Shown one piece after another: positions 1 to 13,311 of a stretch of 64,000 bases of DNA; position 1 is the stretch's first letter; every line of letters begins with the position of its first letter. This DNA comes from Nissolia schottii. Taxonomy: Eukaryota > Streptophyta > Magnoliopsida > Fabales > Fabaceae. The translations under genes and the position numbers were made by a program. Location of the stretch: contig QANU01073111.1 of the NCBI GenBank assembly GCA_003254905.1, positions 666,097 to 730,096 of the forward strand, in the 5' to 3' direction. The notes under the pieces are model-generated. The model was not told the origin of the DNA. It searched no databases and was given only the letters and a program-made list of their open reading frames with translations.

Positions 1-59
1 TTTTGTGGTACCAACACAATCTCTGAGCAGTCAAGAACAATGAATGAGGCATATCTTCC

Positions 60-3000
60 TTATTTAATAGTTGCTCTGGGAATGGATGCTGTACATGGTC
101 CACCAGAAGTCATAAATGGTATTCCCTTAAATGTGGCCACACCCTTGTCATCTGTGAAAAGATTCTGCATGCACAAAATACCCATGAGCATCACACCACA
201 TCATTAATAACTTCCAAGTATAAAACATCATAATGAACTTTCAAAACGCCAAACTCTTGAATGCAAGGGGAAAATACCGGTGTGATCTTCTCCAGCTGTT
301 TCTTTTTTGGGTTAAGTACATCTTCTGGCTTTCCATCAATCCTAAATTTGAAGGATCACCAAGTATAAGTAAAATCAATTATCTCAAAAAAATTACAATA
401 TCCTAAGCACAATATGTGCTACAAACTAAAATGTTTATCTGCAAGCCATGTCTCTCATGTCGCGGTGGGTGGTTACTAGTTGTAGTTGCTTGTCCTTTGG
501 GGTTTAAGCCTCGTTAACATCGAAAAAACCAAAATGTGATCAATAAACAGTTTCTATGTTCTAGAATGGGCGATACACTTACAATAATGAAAATGCATTT
601 GTCAAAGGTTTAATGTGACACGGCGGCAAGTCCATATATCACTCTCTGTTTTGATATTTCATTTTACCTTATGGCAAGGTGATCATTGCAACGAAACTAG
701 AAATTGTTATCATAACTCAAGTGATGTCTCGATGCCAAATGACAACCATACTTGTAATCTTATGACAAAGTTATGGAATAGGTATTTGAATGTCTGGTTG
801 GAGAAATTTTGAATAGCTTACCCAGAAAAAGAAACACGTTCCCCAATCTTAGCTCCTTCTGGAGGGAGCAAGGGCTCCACAGTGCTGTGATCTTCACTAG
901 AAGCACATAAGACCTGGAAGGAGGAGTCAAATATATACATAACACTTAAGACTACTCGGCCATCATAGGATACAAACTACAAAAATTCAACAAAGGCAGG
1001 CAAAGGCAAAAAGCACCCTTAAGGAGCACCAAGAATTGCAAGCCTCATTCAAGGAAAGCATTAGAATAATGAAAATAAAATATTCAAATGGTCTAGTCTC
1101 GTTATAAAACCTAGTCCCAAAAATCGACAATTAGTATTTTATTAAAAAAATTATGGCTGAGTTTGGATTGAATTAAAAAAAATAGTAAATTTATTAAATT
1201 AAAAAAAAAATCTTACAACTTTAAAAAAGTGCTTGAAAATTAAAATACCACTTTTTTTAAAAAAAAACTAGCAACACCTAACTTCTAACAAAAGTGATTT
1301 TTAATAAAAGTATCTTACAAATAAAAACTAAAACTCAAGAAAAAAAAGCTCTTCTAACCAAATTTAACTAAAACAAAGTACTTTTTTTAAGTCAATCCAA
1401 ACGCACCCTATGACGATCTTTTGCCCTTTAGTACCACAAGCAAGCTAGATGGCCCCTTTCAAGTTTTCCAAATTTATAATAAGGCGCTAAAGGCATGCCT
1501 CATTTGAACCAGAAAAAAAAGCCATGTGCCTAAGGCCGCATTCAAAGCATGCACCTCAAGTCAACTAAAATGATGCCCCCCAGTCATAGACCTTGCCTTA
1601 GCACCTTAAGCATGTCTTTCAGTGCCTTCGACTACAACAAAGGTAACAAGTATGAGCATGTTTAAATTAATGAAATACCAGTCCTTCAGACATCACATCC
1701 CGTAGTTTTCCAGGTTTGACATTTGTAATTAGTACAACACGACGGTTCTGGCCAGTAAAAACCAAACAGCGAAAATAAAAGAAAGAGTTAATCACAACTC
1801 AAAATGAATACAGTTGATCATATGATATCACACAAATTTAGATAGCTGCATTACCGTCAACTCATCAGGACTGCAGTACTTTGCCAAACCGCTGACAACC
1901 TGCCGCAATTTGGCATCTCCAACATCTATCTCCTCAACTAGCAAACTGCATCATTTAAGTTCATTGACATTACTATTCATGTAACACATCTCAAAAAAAT
2001 CGAACTACAGAAGCATCACATATATTACTAATGGTTAAACATTCTGTCAAATTATATAGTTTTTTTTTTTATTTTCAGTAAGTTTGCCAGAGGACCTATC
2101 TGCAGATGGATGCTTCCATGCTTTGCGAATTAGTCCAACTTGAATATTAAGCAAACTGACACTGAGTTCATTGTCTTTCTCGGGCACTTCTTTGTCAGAA
2201 GGTTTTGCTTTGACTATTGTGGGTTCTTTGTCAGCAGGTTTTGCCTTGACTTTTGTTGGTTCTTTGTCTCCTGTTGACTTTCCCTTAATATTCCAAAAAA
2301 TAAACGAAACTAAATGTAAAGCCAATGGGAAGCAACTACAAAGTATCGGGAACTTGTAATAGAAATTAGCACCAATAAAATTCAATCTTCTCCTGTAAAT
2401 ATATGACTCTCCAAAAAAATATCAACCTGGAGAGGAACTCATGCTATAAATGAAGATGTTACCACATGCCACCAGCATTTTCAATCTTCTATATCTTGAA
2501 TTGCCAACCTAGAACTAAGTATTTGAAATCAATTTGTTTTTCTACTGGGTCAGGTTTTTTATAAAATAATGTCAGATTTTGACTAAAATGTTCAATTTAC
2601 AAATAAAATAAATGATTATACAAGTGCATCAAGAAGGAAGTATATATAAGATTTATCTATCAAACATGCACAACACCAAATAGCCAACAATTTTTACTCC
2701 AGAAAAGGCTTTTTATCATTATCATAACCCATAACCTCATACTGTCACATCTCATTATCAAGGTTATCTAGCAAAGAAAAATAAAAACATAATATGGGCT
2801 AAATAAGCACCGGGCATTGTCAAAAGGAGATAGATTAACTTACATTAGCTTTGCTTTTATCCTTGCTTGTGTCTGGTTCTGACTTGTTTACATTCTTTGC
2901 ACTTTGCTCAGTCTTGTTTGATTTTAAATCAGCTTCCACTGCTCCAACAGGTTTTGTTACCTGCAAATAAAATTCAAGAATATGAACAAAGTCAGCACCT

Positions 3001-5995
3001 ATAAGCCTACACAAATCTCCAAATCCATGTCTTAGGGTGGTTAAAAGAACTTCTGAAGACATTGTCGGCAGGCACATACACAGCCTTCATTCTAAAAGGG
3101 CTTTCACAATTCTTGATGAATACTATCATTCTCCTATAAAGCAATGACCATAAAGTTGAAGCAAAGTTTACAGGATTTTTGTTCCTAGTTTCCTCCTGTT
3201 TCAGCTTTTATAGCACGAACTTAGCACCTAATCAGTTTAAAATCAAAATATTGCATACAAAAATAATCTTGACACAAGTGCTCCTTGGTATCCTTATTGT
3301 AGTGAATATAAATAAGACATTTATAGAGGTCAAATAACACTTTGGGCCCCCAAAAAAGTACACGTTTTTTTTCATTTCAGCCAGTGAAAAATAAATAGAT
3401 TCCAACGGTTTTTAAAATGTTATATTCCAACTGGGTCTAAAATCACCCAAAAAAAACAGTCAAGTGCTTAAAGGAAACTGAGTGCTACATCAGCAAACCG
3501 TTGGGCAATATTGACCGCCATGTCAGCACTGCAAAATTCCTTTACGAACTGGACCAAATTGAATTTAAAAAGATATTAATTTCTATCTACTGATAATGTA
3601 AAAGAGTTTTATAATGTAAAAGAGTTTTACACTGTCATCCTATCATTTGCTGATACATAAGAAAAAGTGGTTAAGTCTTGTCTCCACTACTTCAAAAGTC
3701 ATTCAAATAACTGTACATGATTGGATGACAGTGTAAAACTCTTTACACAGTCAATGTATAGAAATTAATCTCATCTAAAAATATATAAATAAAATTTAAT
3801 TAAAGGAGCATTTCACAAGCTTAAGCTTAATTTGACCTATTTTAAACTGGATATTTGTTCTTTAATAAGTTTATGGAATCTAAAAGGAACAAGTATATGC
3901 AAAAGTAACATTAAATATATTCAAGCATAATATTTAACCTGCTTTAATCTTTATTGTATTTGTATTTACTAATAATGTTAACAATTCAATGCTTCCAATG
4001 ACTACTGCTGAATGCCCTGGGGCTCACCGTTGTTGAGCCCATGAATAAAAGACAAATATAAGGGACAGATATCTCACCGGTGGCTCAAAGTCAGGCTTCT
4101 GCAACAATAGTTTCTCAAATAAACCTACAAAATCCTCCTTGTGCTGATGAAAGAAGAGCATACAGTTAGAACAGAAAATAAATGTTTTGCAACAAAAGTG
4201 AGAAAACAGTTGAAATAAATGTACTTTTTAATGCAAACTCAACATAGCTAGAAACACTGAACCAATTCAAATGATATTATAAATACATGTTTAAAGACTT
4301 TTTCAATATTTCATCGACTTGGTATATACAAAAGTTTAAATAACTAAAGAAATGAGCTTTAGACTGAATGTAAGAATCTCAACCATTCAGAATTGTAGCC
4401 CTGGGGTCCTAGATGCCTAATCTTCTCTCATAAATGAAGTTTGGTGTGTGAAAATGAAAAAACTTGCATTTATCCAGTAGAGAAGGCATCTCCTCAGCAA
4501 AAACACAAAGGGTACCCAATTGTCAGATGATCTTACCTTCGAGCTATAAACTTTAGTATAGACTTTGGTTCAAATATATGGTGCCCCACTTGTAATTGAG
4601 CAAATGCAAATAGAGTAAGATTCAGAACTTAGAAAACATATCTTGCTTCATTTTCTATCTAAAAGAAGACATCTCTTAATTCCTAGTAGCAAGGCCCCAC
4701 TATCTACTTCCAGTACCATTTCTAGAGATAACTAGATTTTGATCTTTTTCATTTGTTGTAAAAATGGAAAAATAATATAAAAATCAATCACACTTCATCT
4801 AGACCAACACATATTTATTACAATTCATAGTTTGTCAGTTACTCAAGATGCCTAAAATGTATAGGGGAAGTAGCGCCAGTATGATTTAGTTGCAATATAG
4901 CTTAGTTTCACACAAATAATCATCTATGACCATAAGTCTACTAAAGTTGCAGCATTACCTGCATGTAATCCATCCATCTCAACACATGTGGCAATTTTTC
5001 CTTGTTTGTATCAGAAAGGTTGATCTGGCAATAAGAAACCAAAGAAATCTTGTTAAAACTTAAAAGTCTGGTGTTTGTTAACATTTAACTTTATTCTGTT
5101 TTGTTAATAAAACTAGCATCAGTATCTTTACTTTTAGAACAAAGGAAGATTTAGATCAAATTAAGTAAATACAACACAATGAGTGACCCTCTGCATATAT
5201 GATGAATATGACAATGTGAATACCAGGGAAGAATGAATCACTGAGAACACTATAACATCAGCTTCAGAGGGTTTTAATCCATTTCCCAGTAGCACAGACT
5301 TGACAGACAGTTCATCATTTAATTTCTTGAGGTTCTCGAAGCTTGCTTCAAGGGCCACGGGGAAAGCTTCTGCAAATGCCACCCACTTCAACACCTAAAC
5401 ATGAATAATAATATAAAAATCAGAATGATTGATCGCAAAGGTGCAATACATGCGAATTCTGGGGAGCTGGAAGCATATTATTTTAGCTGTGATATATTCA
5501 ATTTGGGTTCATCAATGCCCGAGAGCCATAATTGATCTCTTATAGATCAAGGGCTTCACTATATTGTGCAAATCCAAAGAAAGAAGAAGAAACAAAAGCC
5601 TGAATCACAATGCCATTAACTGCATAATCAATGCATAAAATGGCTACGCCACCAAATGGAGGAAATGCCAGGTACCTCATCACTGTGAGTAGCACCATTT
5701 CCAGATGCCGCTGTGATGCTCAAGTAGACACTCTTAATATCGCTATCTAAACTACCAGCTGGAAGAACATCCTGCAAGCAAAGATAGAACAACATGATAA
5801 CTTGAACGAGACACATATACATCACATTCAAACAAGTTAGCTAATAGTTCTACTTCAACCATCAAGAATGAAAAAATGCCTGAAAAATTGGAAAGAAAAG
5901 AGTGAGGCAAAGGGATTGGGGAATACAGGATCCAATGAAAGGTGCTTGCAGAGAGCCCAAGCTACCAATTTCTTTCTGCTATCGACGGAGGCCAT
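60..5995 (-). CDS. AIMP1/Arc1p-like tRNA-binding OB-fold protein, 12 exons
   Basis: Exons on the minus strand (plus coordinates): 5927-5995, 5676-5771, 5224-5394, 4959-5024, 4078-4143, 2844-2960, 2096-2283, 1855-1945, 1679-1747, 822-913, 278-341, 60-164. All junctions are GT...AG and give an unbroken 397-residue protein beginning MASVDSRKK. Residues 1 to about 156 resemble the GST-C-like domain of tRNA-synthetase cofactors (VLLGNGLKPSEADVIVF). Residues about 157-235 form a Lys-rich linker with two 12-residue repeats (DKEPTKVKAKPA, DKEPTIVKAKPS). Residues about 236-397 are an EMAP-II-type OB fold (VGLIRKAWKHPSADSL, VVLITNVKPGKLR, GEPV-like region, FMTSGG near the end). In this family the OB fold binds tRNA and the protein assists aminoacyl-tRNA synthetases, probably in the cytosol. 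It resembles Arabidopsis At2g40660 in length (from memory). The stop is at 60-62, so the CDS is complete; the 3' UTR runs off the window. Introns 5 and 9 carry MITE-like insertions. Confidence 0.9.
1155..1409. mobile_element. AT-rich MITE-like element in an intron of the AIMP1-like gene
   Basis: The left end contains GAGTTTGGATTGAATTAAAA and the right end, read on the other strand, contains GCGTTTGGATTGACTTAAAA, giving imperfect terminal inverted repeats around a very AT-rich core. It lies wholly between exons 9 and 10. The exact edges and target duplication are unclear. Ends of this kind are common in hAT-type MITEs of dicots (from memory). Confidence 0.5.
3574..3772. mobile_element. MITE with long terminal inverted repeats, in intron 5 of the AIMP1-like gene
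   Basis: The left arm reads ATTAATTTCTATCTACTG... to GTTTTACACTGTCATCC; the reverse complement of the right arm reads ATTAATTTCTATACATTG... to GTTTTACACTGTCATCC. The arms are about 60-70 bp with a short centre. The left arm has a direct duplication of ATAATGTAAAAGAGTTTT. There is no ORF, so this is a non-autonomous DNA element. Its superfamily is not certain. Confidence 0.65.
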
Positions 5996-6072
5996 GTCCG
6001 ATGAACGATGATGAGTTGGTACTCTTGTTAGTATCCTTTCTGCTTCAACTGAAATTTACATAAAGATTTCCG

Positions 6073-6091
6073 GGGTTTAGGTTTAGGTTTC
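6073..6091. promoter_or_regulatory. Telo-box-like repeats upstream of the AIMP1-like gene, with a site II element nearby
   Basis: About 80 bp upstream of the ATG at 5995 the plus strand reads GGGTTTAGGTTTAGGTTT, a run of telo-box-like units (AAACCCTA on the other strand). A TGGGCC site II-type element lies at 6166-6171, about 75 bp further upstream. The pair is known from plant promoters of ribosomal and translation genes, which suits a translation-associated protein. Function is inferred from sequence only. Confidence 0.5.
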
Positions 6092-6594
6092 TGTGTGGTT
6101 TCTCTCTCGTCCCAAAACGGTGACGTATTGATCGTTTTTTGGTCGAAGCGTATTGATCTTCTTTATGGGCCTAGCTGGCATGGCTAGCGGACCCAGTACA
6201 AATTTTTGCCGAAGACTCGTAACATGGGTTTTTTGAAAACAAAAAAGGTAGCAAGACCAAAAAGAAATCACGGCTGAAAAAACGACAAAAATATTGTGCG
6301 TTTTTGCACCATATGATTACTTACCAAAAACTGACTAAAAAAAACAAATGTTTACCTAGTGATTTTCTCGTGTCAATTCAAAATTTTTGTCTCTATCTCT
6401 TTTTACATGTCTGAACATGACCAATTTTGACATGCGAGAATCCATTTTTCATGACATTTCCATATTTGATTTCTCTAGATATTTGATTATGGGAAAAATT
6501 AGTCACATGCATGAGGCTAATCTCAATGGCAATGTAATAGCCTAGTATCGGCAAGAATAGATCATTTCGTTTGAATTTTTTTAATTAGCAATAT

Positions 6595-7059
6595 TGTACT
6601 GGTTTGGCCCAATGAATAGGCTCAAGTCTAATAAATGGGTCTGAGCGCAAGAGACAGACCCACTAGAAGGATCTTAATACAAAAATGGGTCAAATAACGT
6701 GGGTTAAAAAGGCAAAGCTAGACGGTTATAAGAAGGCGAAACTGAACGAAATGGTTAAAGAGGAAGCTCGAAGGATCTTCCAAAGCTCGAGAGATCCCTC
6801 GATACTCAGAGTGAATATCCCCCACGATTAATATGAGAGAACCCTAACATATTCGATTATAAAAGAGACAGGCAAGGTCAATCAGAGGTGTGTTCAAAAT
6901 CCCCAAGCTCAAAAACAACTAAGACTCGTTCTAACTTAAGCATCGGAGTACCTTGCAGGTTCACCTTCCAAGTGTTTCATGACGAGGAAGGAGCTGATCG
7001 AAGCAGAAGAAAAGTTGGAGGCACGTGAGTGCGTGGTTGTAGAATCACAAGATGGAACA
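6595..7059 (+). mobile_element. Solo LTR, Ty3/gypsy-like (465 bp)
   Basis: The element starts TGTACTGGTTTGGCCCAATG and ends GATGGAACA. It is flanked by the perfect 5-bp target duplication AATAT (6590-6594 and 7060-7064). It contains ACTTAAGCATCGGAGTACC followed by TTGCAGGT, a block shared with the other LTRs in this window. There is no internal coding region, so it is a solo LTR left by recombination. The superfamily is inferred from likeness to the element at 19901-21689, which carries a gag stump. Confidence 0.75.
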
Positions 7060-7064
7060 AATAT

Positions 7065-9026
7065 AATAAAGCATGATGTCTTATTACCAACTAAGGAATT
7101 GAGACTCATATATGACATATCTAATAAATAAAAATTTACCTTGTCAACTAAAAAATGTAATTGAAAAGATTCATTCCATATAATACCACATGTAAAGGTT
7201 CCAAGTTCAACTCCTTAAAAAAAAAGTAGTCATGGGTATCTTTGTTGTATCACTCTCCCTAAGGATCAAAGAGTAAATATATTTAAAATTAAAAAAAATA
7301 ATCAATATTTGTTTTATTTGCTCTCTTCGTTTAATATTATATGATAATTTTCATTTTAAATTTTGTCTAAAATTAATTTTCACTTAATTAAATTAAAAAA
7401 CTGTTAATTATTATTATTTTTAATTTTATTATTATAATAATTCATGTGCTTTAATTGAAGAAAGATATAAATGAGATAAACAAAAATTTTCAAATATAAT
7501 TTAGCCTTAATGATATTTTTTTTAAGGCTTGTGCAAATTAATTAGTGTCATGAATTAAAAGTGATTTATAAAAACATTCAATAAAAGAATCAAGAATATA
7601 AATAATTTCGCCTTTGATAAAGATAAAGATGGAGAGGCAGCAAAGATTGGGGAGAAATGCATTGCTGTAAAGCCTGGTCAGTGCAAGGGATTGACCAATA
7701 CATAAATCGCAGAAGCTGTGAGATTCTCTTCTTTTTTGGGAAGTCGCAAATGCTTTTTCTTTTATTATTTAAAAAAGGGCCCTAATGGCACCAGTGCTTT
7801 GGCGTTTACCGCTTGGCCCCTTCGGGATCCTCTCTCTTGCATTTGACATTCTCCCATTTTTTGTCTCCCTCTATGCCCCACTTTCACTGCTCTTTCGCAT
7901 AACACATTTATTACTTTGTTTTACCTGGTCAAAGCATGGGCATTCCATTTCTACTATACTTCCACCCGAGTTGATTTATTAATAGGATATACTACTAATA
8001 TTCTTTTTGTTAATTTCTTTAACAAAATTTTAACTTAAAATTTTCATAATGAATGTCCTAAAAGCACTTTCAATGTCTGCGATATATCAAGTCCCTCTAA
8101 GGGATTGCATTGACGGAAGAGGTATTAGGGACGGTCCAACTCGTGTCTCAGGAGACACCAAGATCCATTTGAACAATGACCAAACCATCTTAATCGATAT
8201 CAAGCTAAGGTCAATGGAAGAGACTAAGGAAAAGAGAGACATTCTTAATTTTTATTTACTTTTTATGTCACAAAAATGACATAACATGTTTTAACATTGA
8301 TATAGCTAAAAGAGAGACTAAAATTGTTCCTCCATCAAAGGTGTTTTAAGGACCCTTCAAGAGTTTAGTATAAATGTGTAATGTGGTAGAAAGGGCGGGA
8401 CACCAAGTTCAATGCCACAAGTTGCTTTGGTTGATTAATTGTTAATGAAAGTTGGTGTGGATATATATGAAATAGATCTTTTCAATTAGAATTCATGTTA
8501 CATGAGGTTAAATGTAACTTCTCACAATTAATATATTTTTTGTTTATGATATATATAGTTTTCATTTCCTCAATTAATGATAATTTTTTTTTAATTTCAC
8601 ATTACAAGATTCTCAATTGAAAGGATCAGCTTTGGCTTCTCTTTAATTTCTTTTAGTGATCCAACTAATTGTAGAATATATATTGCCCAAAGATGATAAC
8701 AGCAGGCATTAATTGGCACTTACTAGAATATAGGAGGGACAAATTGAAATTAAGTAGGAAGGACATGCGTTAGAACCAAAAATCCACATGATGGGTGTAC
8801 CTGCTCCCATCGCATGGTAACGGCAACTGAACAAATGAAGTCGATGAAAATATATAGAATTCAGTCGAGTGTCTTATGCTGTTTGGCTACAGAATATAAA
8901 ACCCAAATATATTAAGCGCTCTATACTACTAGTAGTATTGAATAGGAGTCAACCCCCTGCACAAAATAGAATGAGACTAGGAACATAAAAACAAAAGGAT
9001 GGGTGCTACTGCTATCTTTTTAATGT
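7065..9026. other. Intergenic, no gene seen
   Basis: Very AT-rich, particularly 7280-7600. The short ORFs at 7785-7982 and 8049-8279 resemble no family I know and show no splice-consistent extension. I see no RNA gene or clear element. Confidence 0.5.
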
Positions 9027-9745
9027 NNNNNNNNNNNNNNNNNNNNNNNNNNNNNNNNNNNNNNNNNNNNNNNNNNNNNNNNNNNNNNNNNNNNNNNNNN
9101 NNNNNNNNNNNNNNNNNNNNNNNNNNNNNNNNNNNNNNNNNNNNNNNNNNNNNNNNNNNNNNNNNNNNNNNNNNNNNNNNNNNNNNNNNNNNNNNNNNNN
9201 NNNNNNNNNNNNNNNNNNNNNNNNNNNNNNNNNNNNNNNNNNNNNNNNNNNNNNNNNNNNNNNNNNNNNNNNNNNNNNNNNNNNNNNNNNNNNNNNNNNN
9301 NNNNNNNNNNNNNNNNNNNNNNNNNNNNNNNNNNNNNNNNNNNNNNNNNNNNNNNNNNNNNNNNNNNNNNNNNNNNNNNNNNNNNNNNNNNNNNNNNNNN
9401 NNNNNNNNNNNNNNNNNNNNNNNNNNNNNNNNNNNNNNNNNNNNNNNNNNNNNNNNNNNNNNNNNNNNNNNNNNNNNNNNNNNNNNNNNNNNNNNNNNNN
9501 NNNNNNNNNNNNNNNNNNNNNNNNNNNNNNNNNNNNNNNNNNNNNNNNNNNNNNNNNNNNNNNNNNNNNNNNNNNNNNNNNNNNNNNNNNNNNNNNNNNN
9601 NNNNNNNNNNNNNNNNNNNNNNNNNNNNNNNNNNNNNNNNNNNNNNNNNNNNNNNNNNNNNNNNNNNNNNNNNNNNNNNNNNNNNNNNNNNNNNNNNNNN
9701 NNNNNNNNNNNNNNNNNNNNNNNNNNNNNNNNNNNNNNNNNNNNN
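9027..9745. other. Assembly gap (719 Ns)
   Basis: An unbroken run of N, followed directly by an 18-nt A tract. The two long ORFs that span it are artefacts of translating N. Confidence 0.99.
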
Positions 9746-12700
9746 AAAAAAAAAAAAAAAAAAGAGGTCGTATTTTTCTAGTAACAATTTGATCTGTAAT
9801 GATGGAAGCTTCTCCAACTAGTTTTATTTATGAATTTTGTTAAGATCTATTTTTAAGAAGCATAAATAGTAATTTTGTATTAAAAAATGTACGACTTGTA
9901 TGTTTTCAATAATATTTCATATTTTATAATTTAAATTTTTTCATTTTAATTTCTTTAAGGGCATTGGTTAATAAAACTCTTTATTTATTAATTTTCTCGC
10001 CTTCCATCATCTCGACATTTATTTTATTTTTTTCTACAAAACAATCCTCTTATTTTTTACGTTATGTCTGTGTACCATTCAATAAAATTTACTCTTATAA
10101 AAAATTATTATCCATTGGCGTATCCTTCTTTTTTATATATATAATTTGGGGCTTGCTTAAAAATAGTCGATGAAGTCATGAACTAATCATATATATATAT
10201 AGCATATACATGCAAAGTCACTCTAACTCCTTTGATAATAACTTTTATATTGTGTATGCATGATTGTGGACGTTCTGCATATATTCAAATATAGATTCAA
10301 CTATTATAATTTTTTGGTAACATATGAACTATCATTGTGAATTTATGAGCTTTACATCAAGTTGATTATGTCACATAAGTCATGATGAACTATTTATTAC
10401 GTTTTTACACCATGTTAATCACTATTTCATTCAAAATGCTAAAGTTGGGGATTTGCCTGATTCAAAGTAAACACTTTATACCATGGATCGAGATTTATGT
10501 CGTTGAGTAATTAGGTTAACCTCGTAAATGAAGTTACCGTGAAGGCTCTCAACAACCCGAGCGTTGATGCTTATATTTGGGCCATAACAACACTGTTTTT
10601 AATCAAAGTTTGCCTTGAAAATAAAATTGATTATGAGACAATCCATTGTTCTCAATATTCAAACCACGTGAAGTATATTGGACCCAGGATAAAACCACCA
10701 CAATTTGGTGGATGCTACTCTTTTATTATTATTATTGACCACGGGGCGGAACGCTTAAAGAAAGAAGGAAAAAAAAACTACATTCTAATTATACGGGCAA
10801 TGAGATACTAACCTTATTGGCTAATCAGGTTAAAGAAAAAAAACTAGCAACTAACTTATAGGAATGAAAACTAATAAGATAAATTTGGTCATGTTTATTC
10901 ATGAATACTACTCCTATCCTATGAACCGTTGAAATAGAATAACAATGAGGTTAAATTAAACATCATTGTGGGGGTAAATTTATAAATGAGTAATGTTTAG
11001 GTCTTTTAATTTAATCTTAAATTTATTTTAATTATTAAATGATAAAAATTCAATGTTTTTTTTTATAAAAATTTCAACACTGTAAATGAAACGTATGAGG
11101 AGTTAGAAAATTGAAGTTTCACTCTTCAGAAATTATACCGTGGTTGCTGGGGGAGGAAGATAATTTGCATTTTGGCAAGTGAAATTGAAGAAAGCATGAA
11201 AGAATCTGTCCCCTCCTTAGATTTCTGTGCACTCTTGCAGTGCCTGCCCCCACCATACGTTCCTCTCCACCATCTTCTCTTCCTTTACTTTAATTGCGAC
11301 GCCCACCATATCCACCCACTTCCCTTAGCCTTTATTATTGCCTTTTCCTTTTTTCCTTTCTTTCCTGCACACCCCCGCATTGCACCCAACCAACTTTCAC
11401 TCTTAAAAGTCTTAAAAGTATAAATGACCCGTTTCCTTTTTTCCCATTTCACTTGACGACAAAGTACTCCCTTATTTTGAAATTAAAGTGACATAAGTGT
11501 GATAAAATCGGGATTTTATGTACGATCAAATGAATAAAATAGATTTATAAAATGTAAAATTGTAATATAAATTAAATTATAAGATCATTTAATTTAAATA
11601 GTAATACTGTGATCGATCAACTTCTTTAATTTTGTAAAATCATACTATCATTAAAATTTAAATTGAGATCTTAATGACATTGGTCACATGCATGGTGTGT
11701 ATTAGCACTTACCCTCTAATCTGATTAGTTAAGTAGGAGCTTTCTCATGAATTTGATAAATCTTGTTTTCTCCGTTAGGACTTTGACTTGAACAGCAGGG
11801 AAGTTCTTTTTCCTCTTTGATTCATGGTAATCTTTCAATTTTGAAGAAAATTACATGCCCTATAAGGTTGAATTTTGTCATTTTAGGGGGGCTACTCTAT
11901 AGAAATATAATAACATATCCTATAACATCGAGGGCCTCTTTCTAGTGTTTACCAGGTCATCTTCATTCCTTTACATGAAATAATCATGTGCTATGGTATT
12001 AATTTGTGTGTATTTAATTGCAAAAGCTGCATTTGAAAAGGGATTGAAGACTACGCACCCAATTGGCAAACAATATTGAATAGTATAATTAGCACTTCTT
12101 TAATTTATTGAGAACTAAATTAATAAAAAATTATTGAGAATAAAAAGCATAAGTACACCCCACAATATCCACACAACCTTATTAATAATAATGGAGATAA
12201 TAGAGAGGAAACTTCCGATGTAAATCTTAAATTTGAGTTGCGATGATTACAAATTTTTATTGAAAAAAAGAAAAGAAAAACCTAACAGTTTGGTAGAAAC
12301 TAGAAAGCATAATATACTTCCAATTGTGATTTAATTGTTGTTTTTTTATTTACACAATATACAATCCAAGACTTAAATATTTGGGAGGAGCAGGACAAAA
12401 TTTGGTGAGCCATACGGCACAGTGCTTTTATTATTCCCCCAAACTTAAACCGATTAAATAATGTTTTTTCATTTAAGAAAAAGTAATCAATGGTTTCATT
12501 TGATTGAAATGATTAAAAGAAGACTATAACTCATATACCATCACATGCCTGTAGGGGGGTTGTCTTTAAAGAACTGCAAGGCAGAGTTCGAGTAAAAAAA
12601 AATACCACTATTCAATTTTGCGCGGAAAAAGGGTAAAGAATAAAACAAAGGAATATCTCTGTTCACCACCAAGATATTTCTACGTTGGAATCATAGGCAA

Positions 12701-13190
12701 TCTTAGTCTCAAATCCCCTTTTTTTTAACATCTTTTAATACACAGCTTAACTAGAAACATAAATTACTACGTAACTAAAATAAGTAATACATTTTATTTT
12801 AAGGATTAATTTTGATGTATTACCTGTTTAATCATTTTTATTTAAGTGAAAAATATTTGTTTACATGCCAATTAAACTCATAATTTTATAATCAATAATA
12901 CATGATTAAGAGTAGTGTTACGTAAACATTAACCTTGAAAGCATCCCCTCTCAGACGCTCAGATGGGAGATTTGGGGGTTACATTAAAAATAACATTTTT
13001 ACATTATTAAATATTTGAGTAAAATATAGTTGCTAGGTAACATTGGAAGTTAAATTGCCAGGTAAGCAATCCACGTCAAAAGCATAACTGACTTGAGGAC
13101 TGTCTGACAGATGGGACCCAGAACCCCGCATGGGTGGCGCCATGTGGCATACTCCTAATTTATTTTCCCCCGTCTACCAGCTGGGTCCCA
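9746..13190. other. Intergenic, no gene seen
   Basis: AT-rich DNA between the gap and the PXC2-like gene. Small ORFs near 9964-10173, 10539-10811 and 11172-11491 match no family I recognise. ACTCCCTTATTTTGAAAT near 11466 could be a worn Stowaway-type MITE end, but no second end was found. Confidence 0.45.
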
Positions 13191-13233
13191 TTTTCCCTCC
13201 CGTTAATAAAAGCGCCCAATATTACTACACCTC

Positions 13234-13311
13234 TCTCTCTCTCGCTCTCTCTCTGTTACTCCCAACACACACAAAAAAAAAAAAAAGAAAAGAAAGAGAG
13301 CGAGAGAGAGA
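13234..13311 (+). promoter_or_regulatory. Leader CT tract and GA tract that can form a 17-bp hairpin
   Basis: CT repeats at 13231-13254 are broken once by CG (13243-13244). GA repeats at 13295-13311 are broken once by CG in the matching place. Positions 13234-13250 pair perfectly with 13295-13311, leaving a 44-nt A-rich loop. The pair probably lies in the first, non-coding exon of the PXC2-like gene. CT-rich tracts are common around plant transcription starts; the hairpin is an inference from complementarity. Confidence 0.55.

Noticed and set aside
8999-9817. Two long ORFs over the gap
   Set aside because: They are made of translated Ns.
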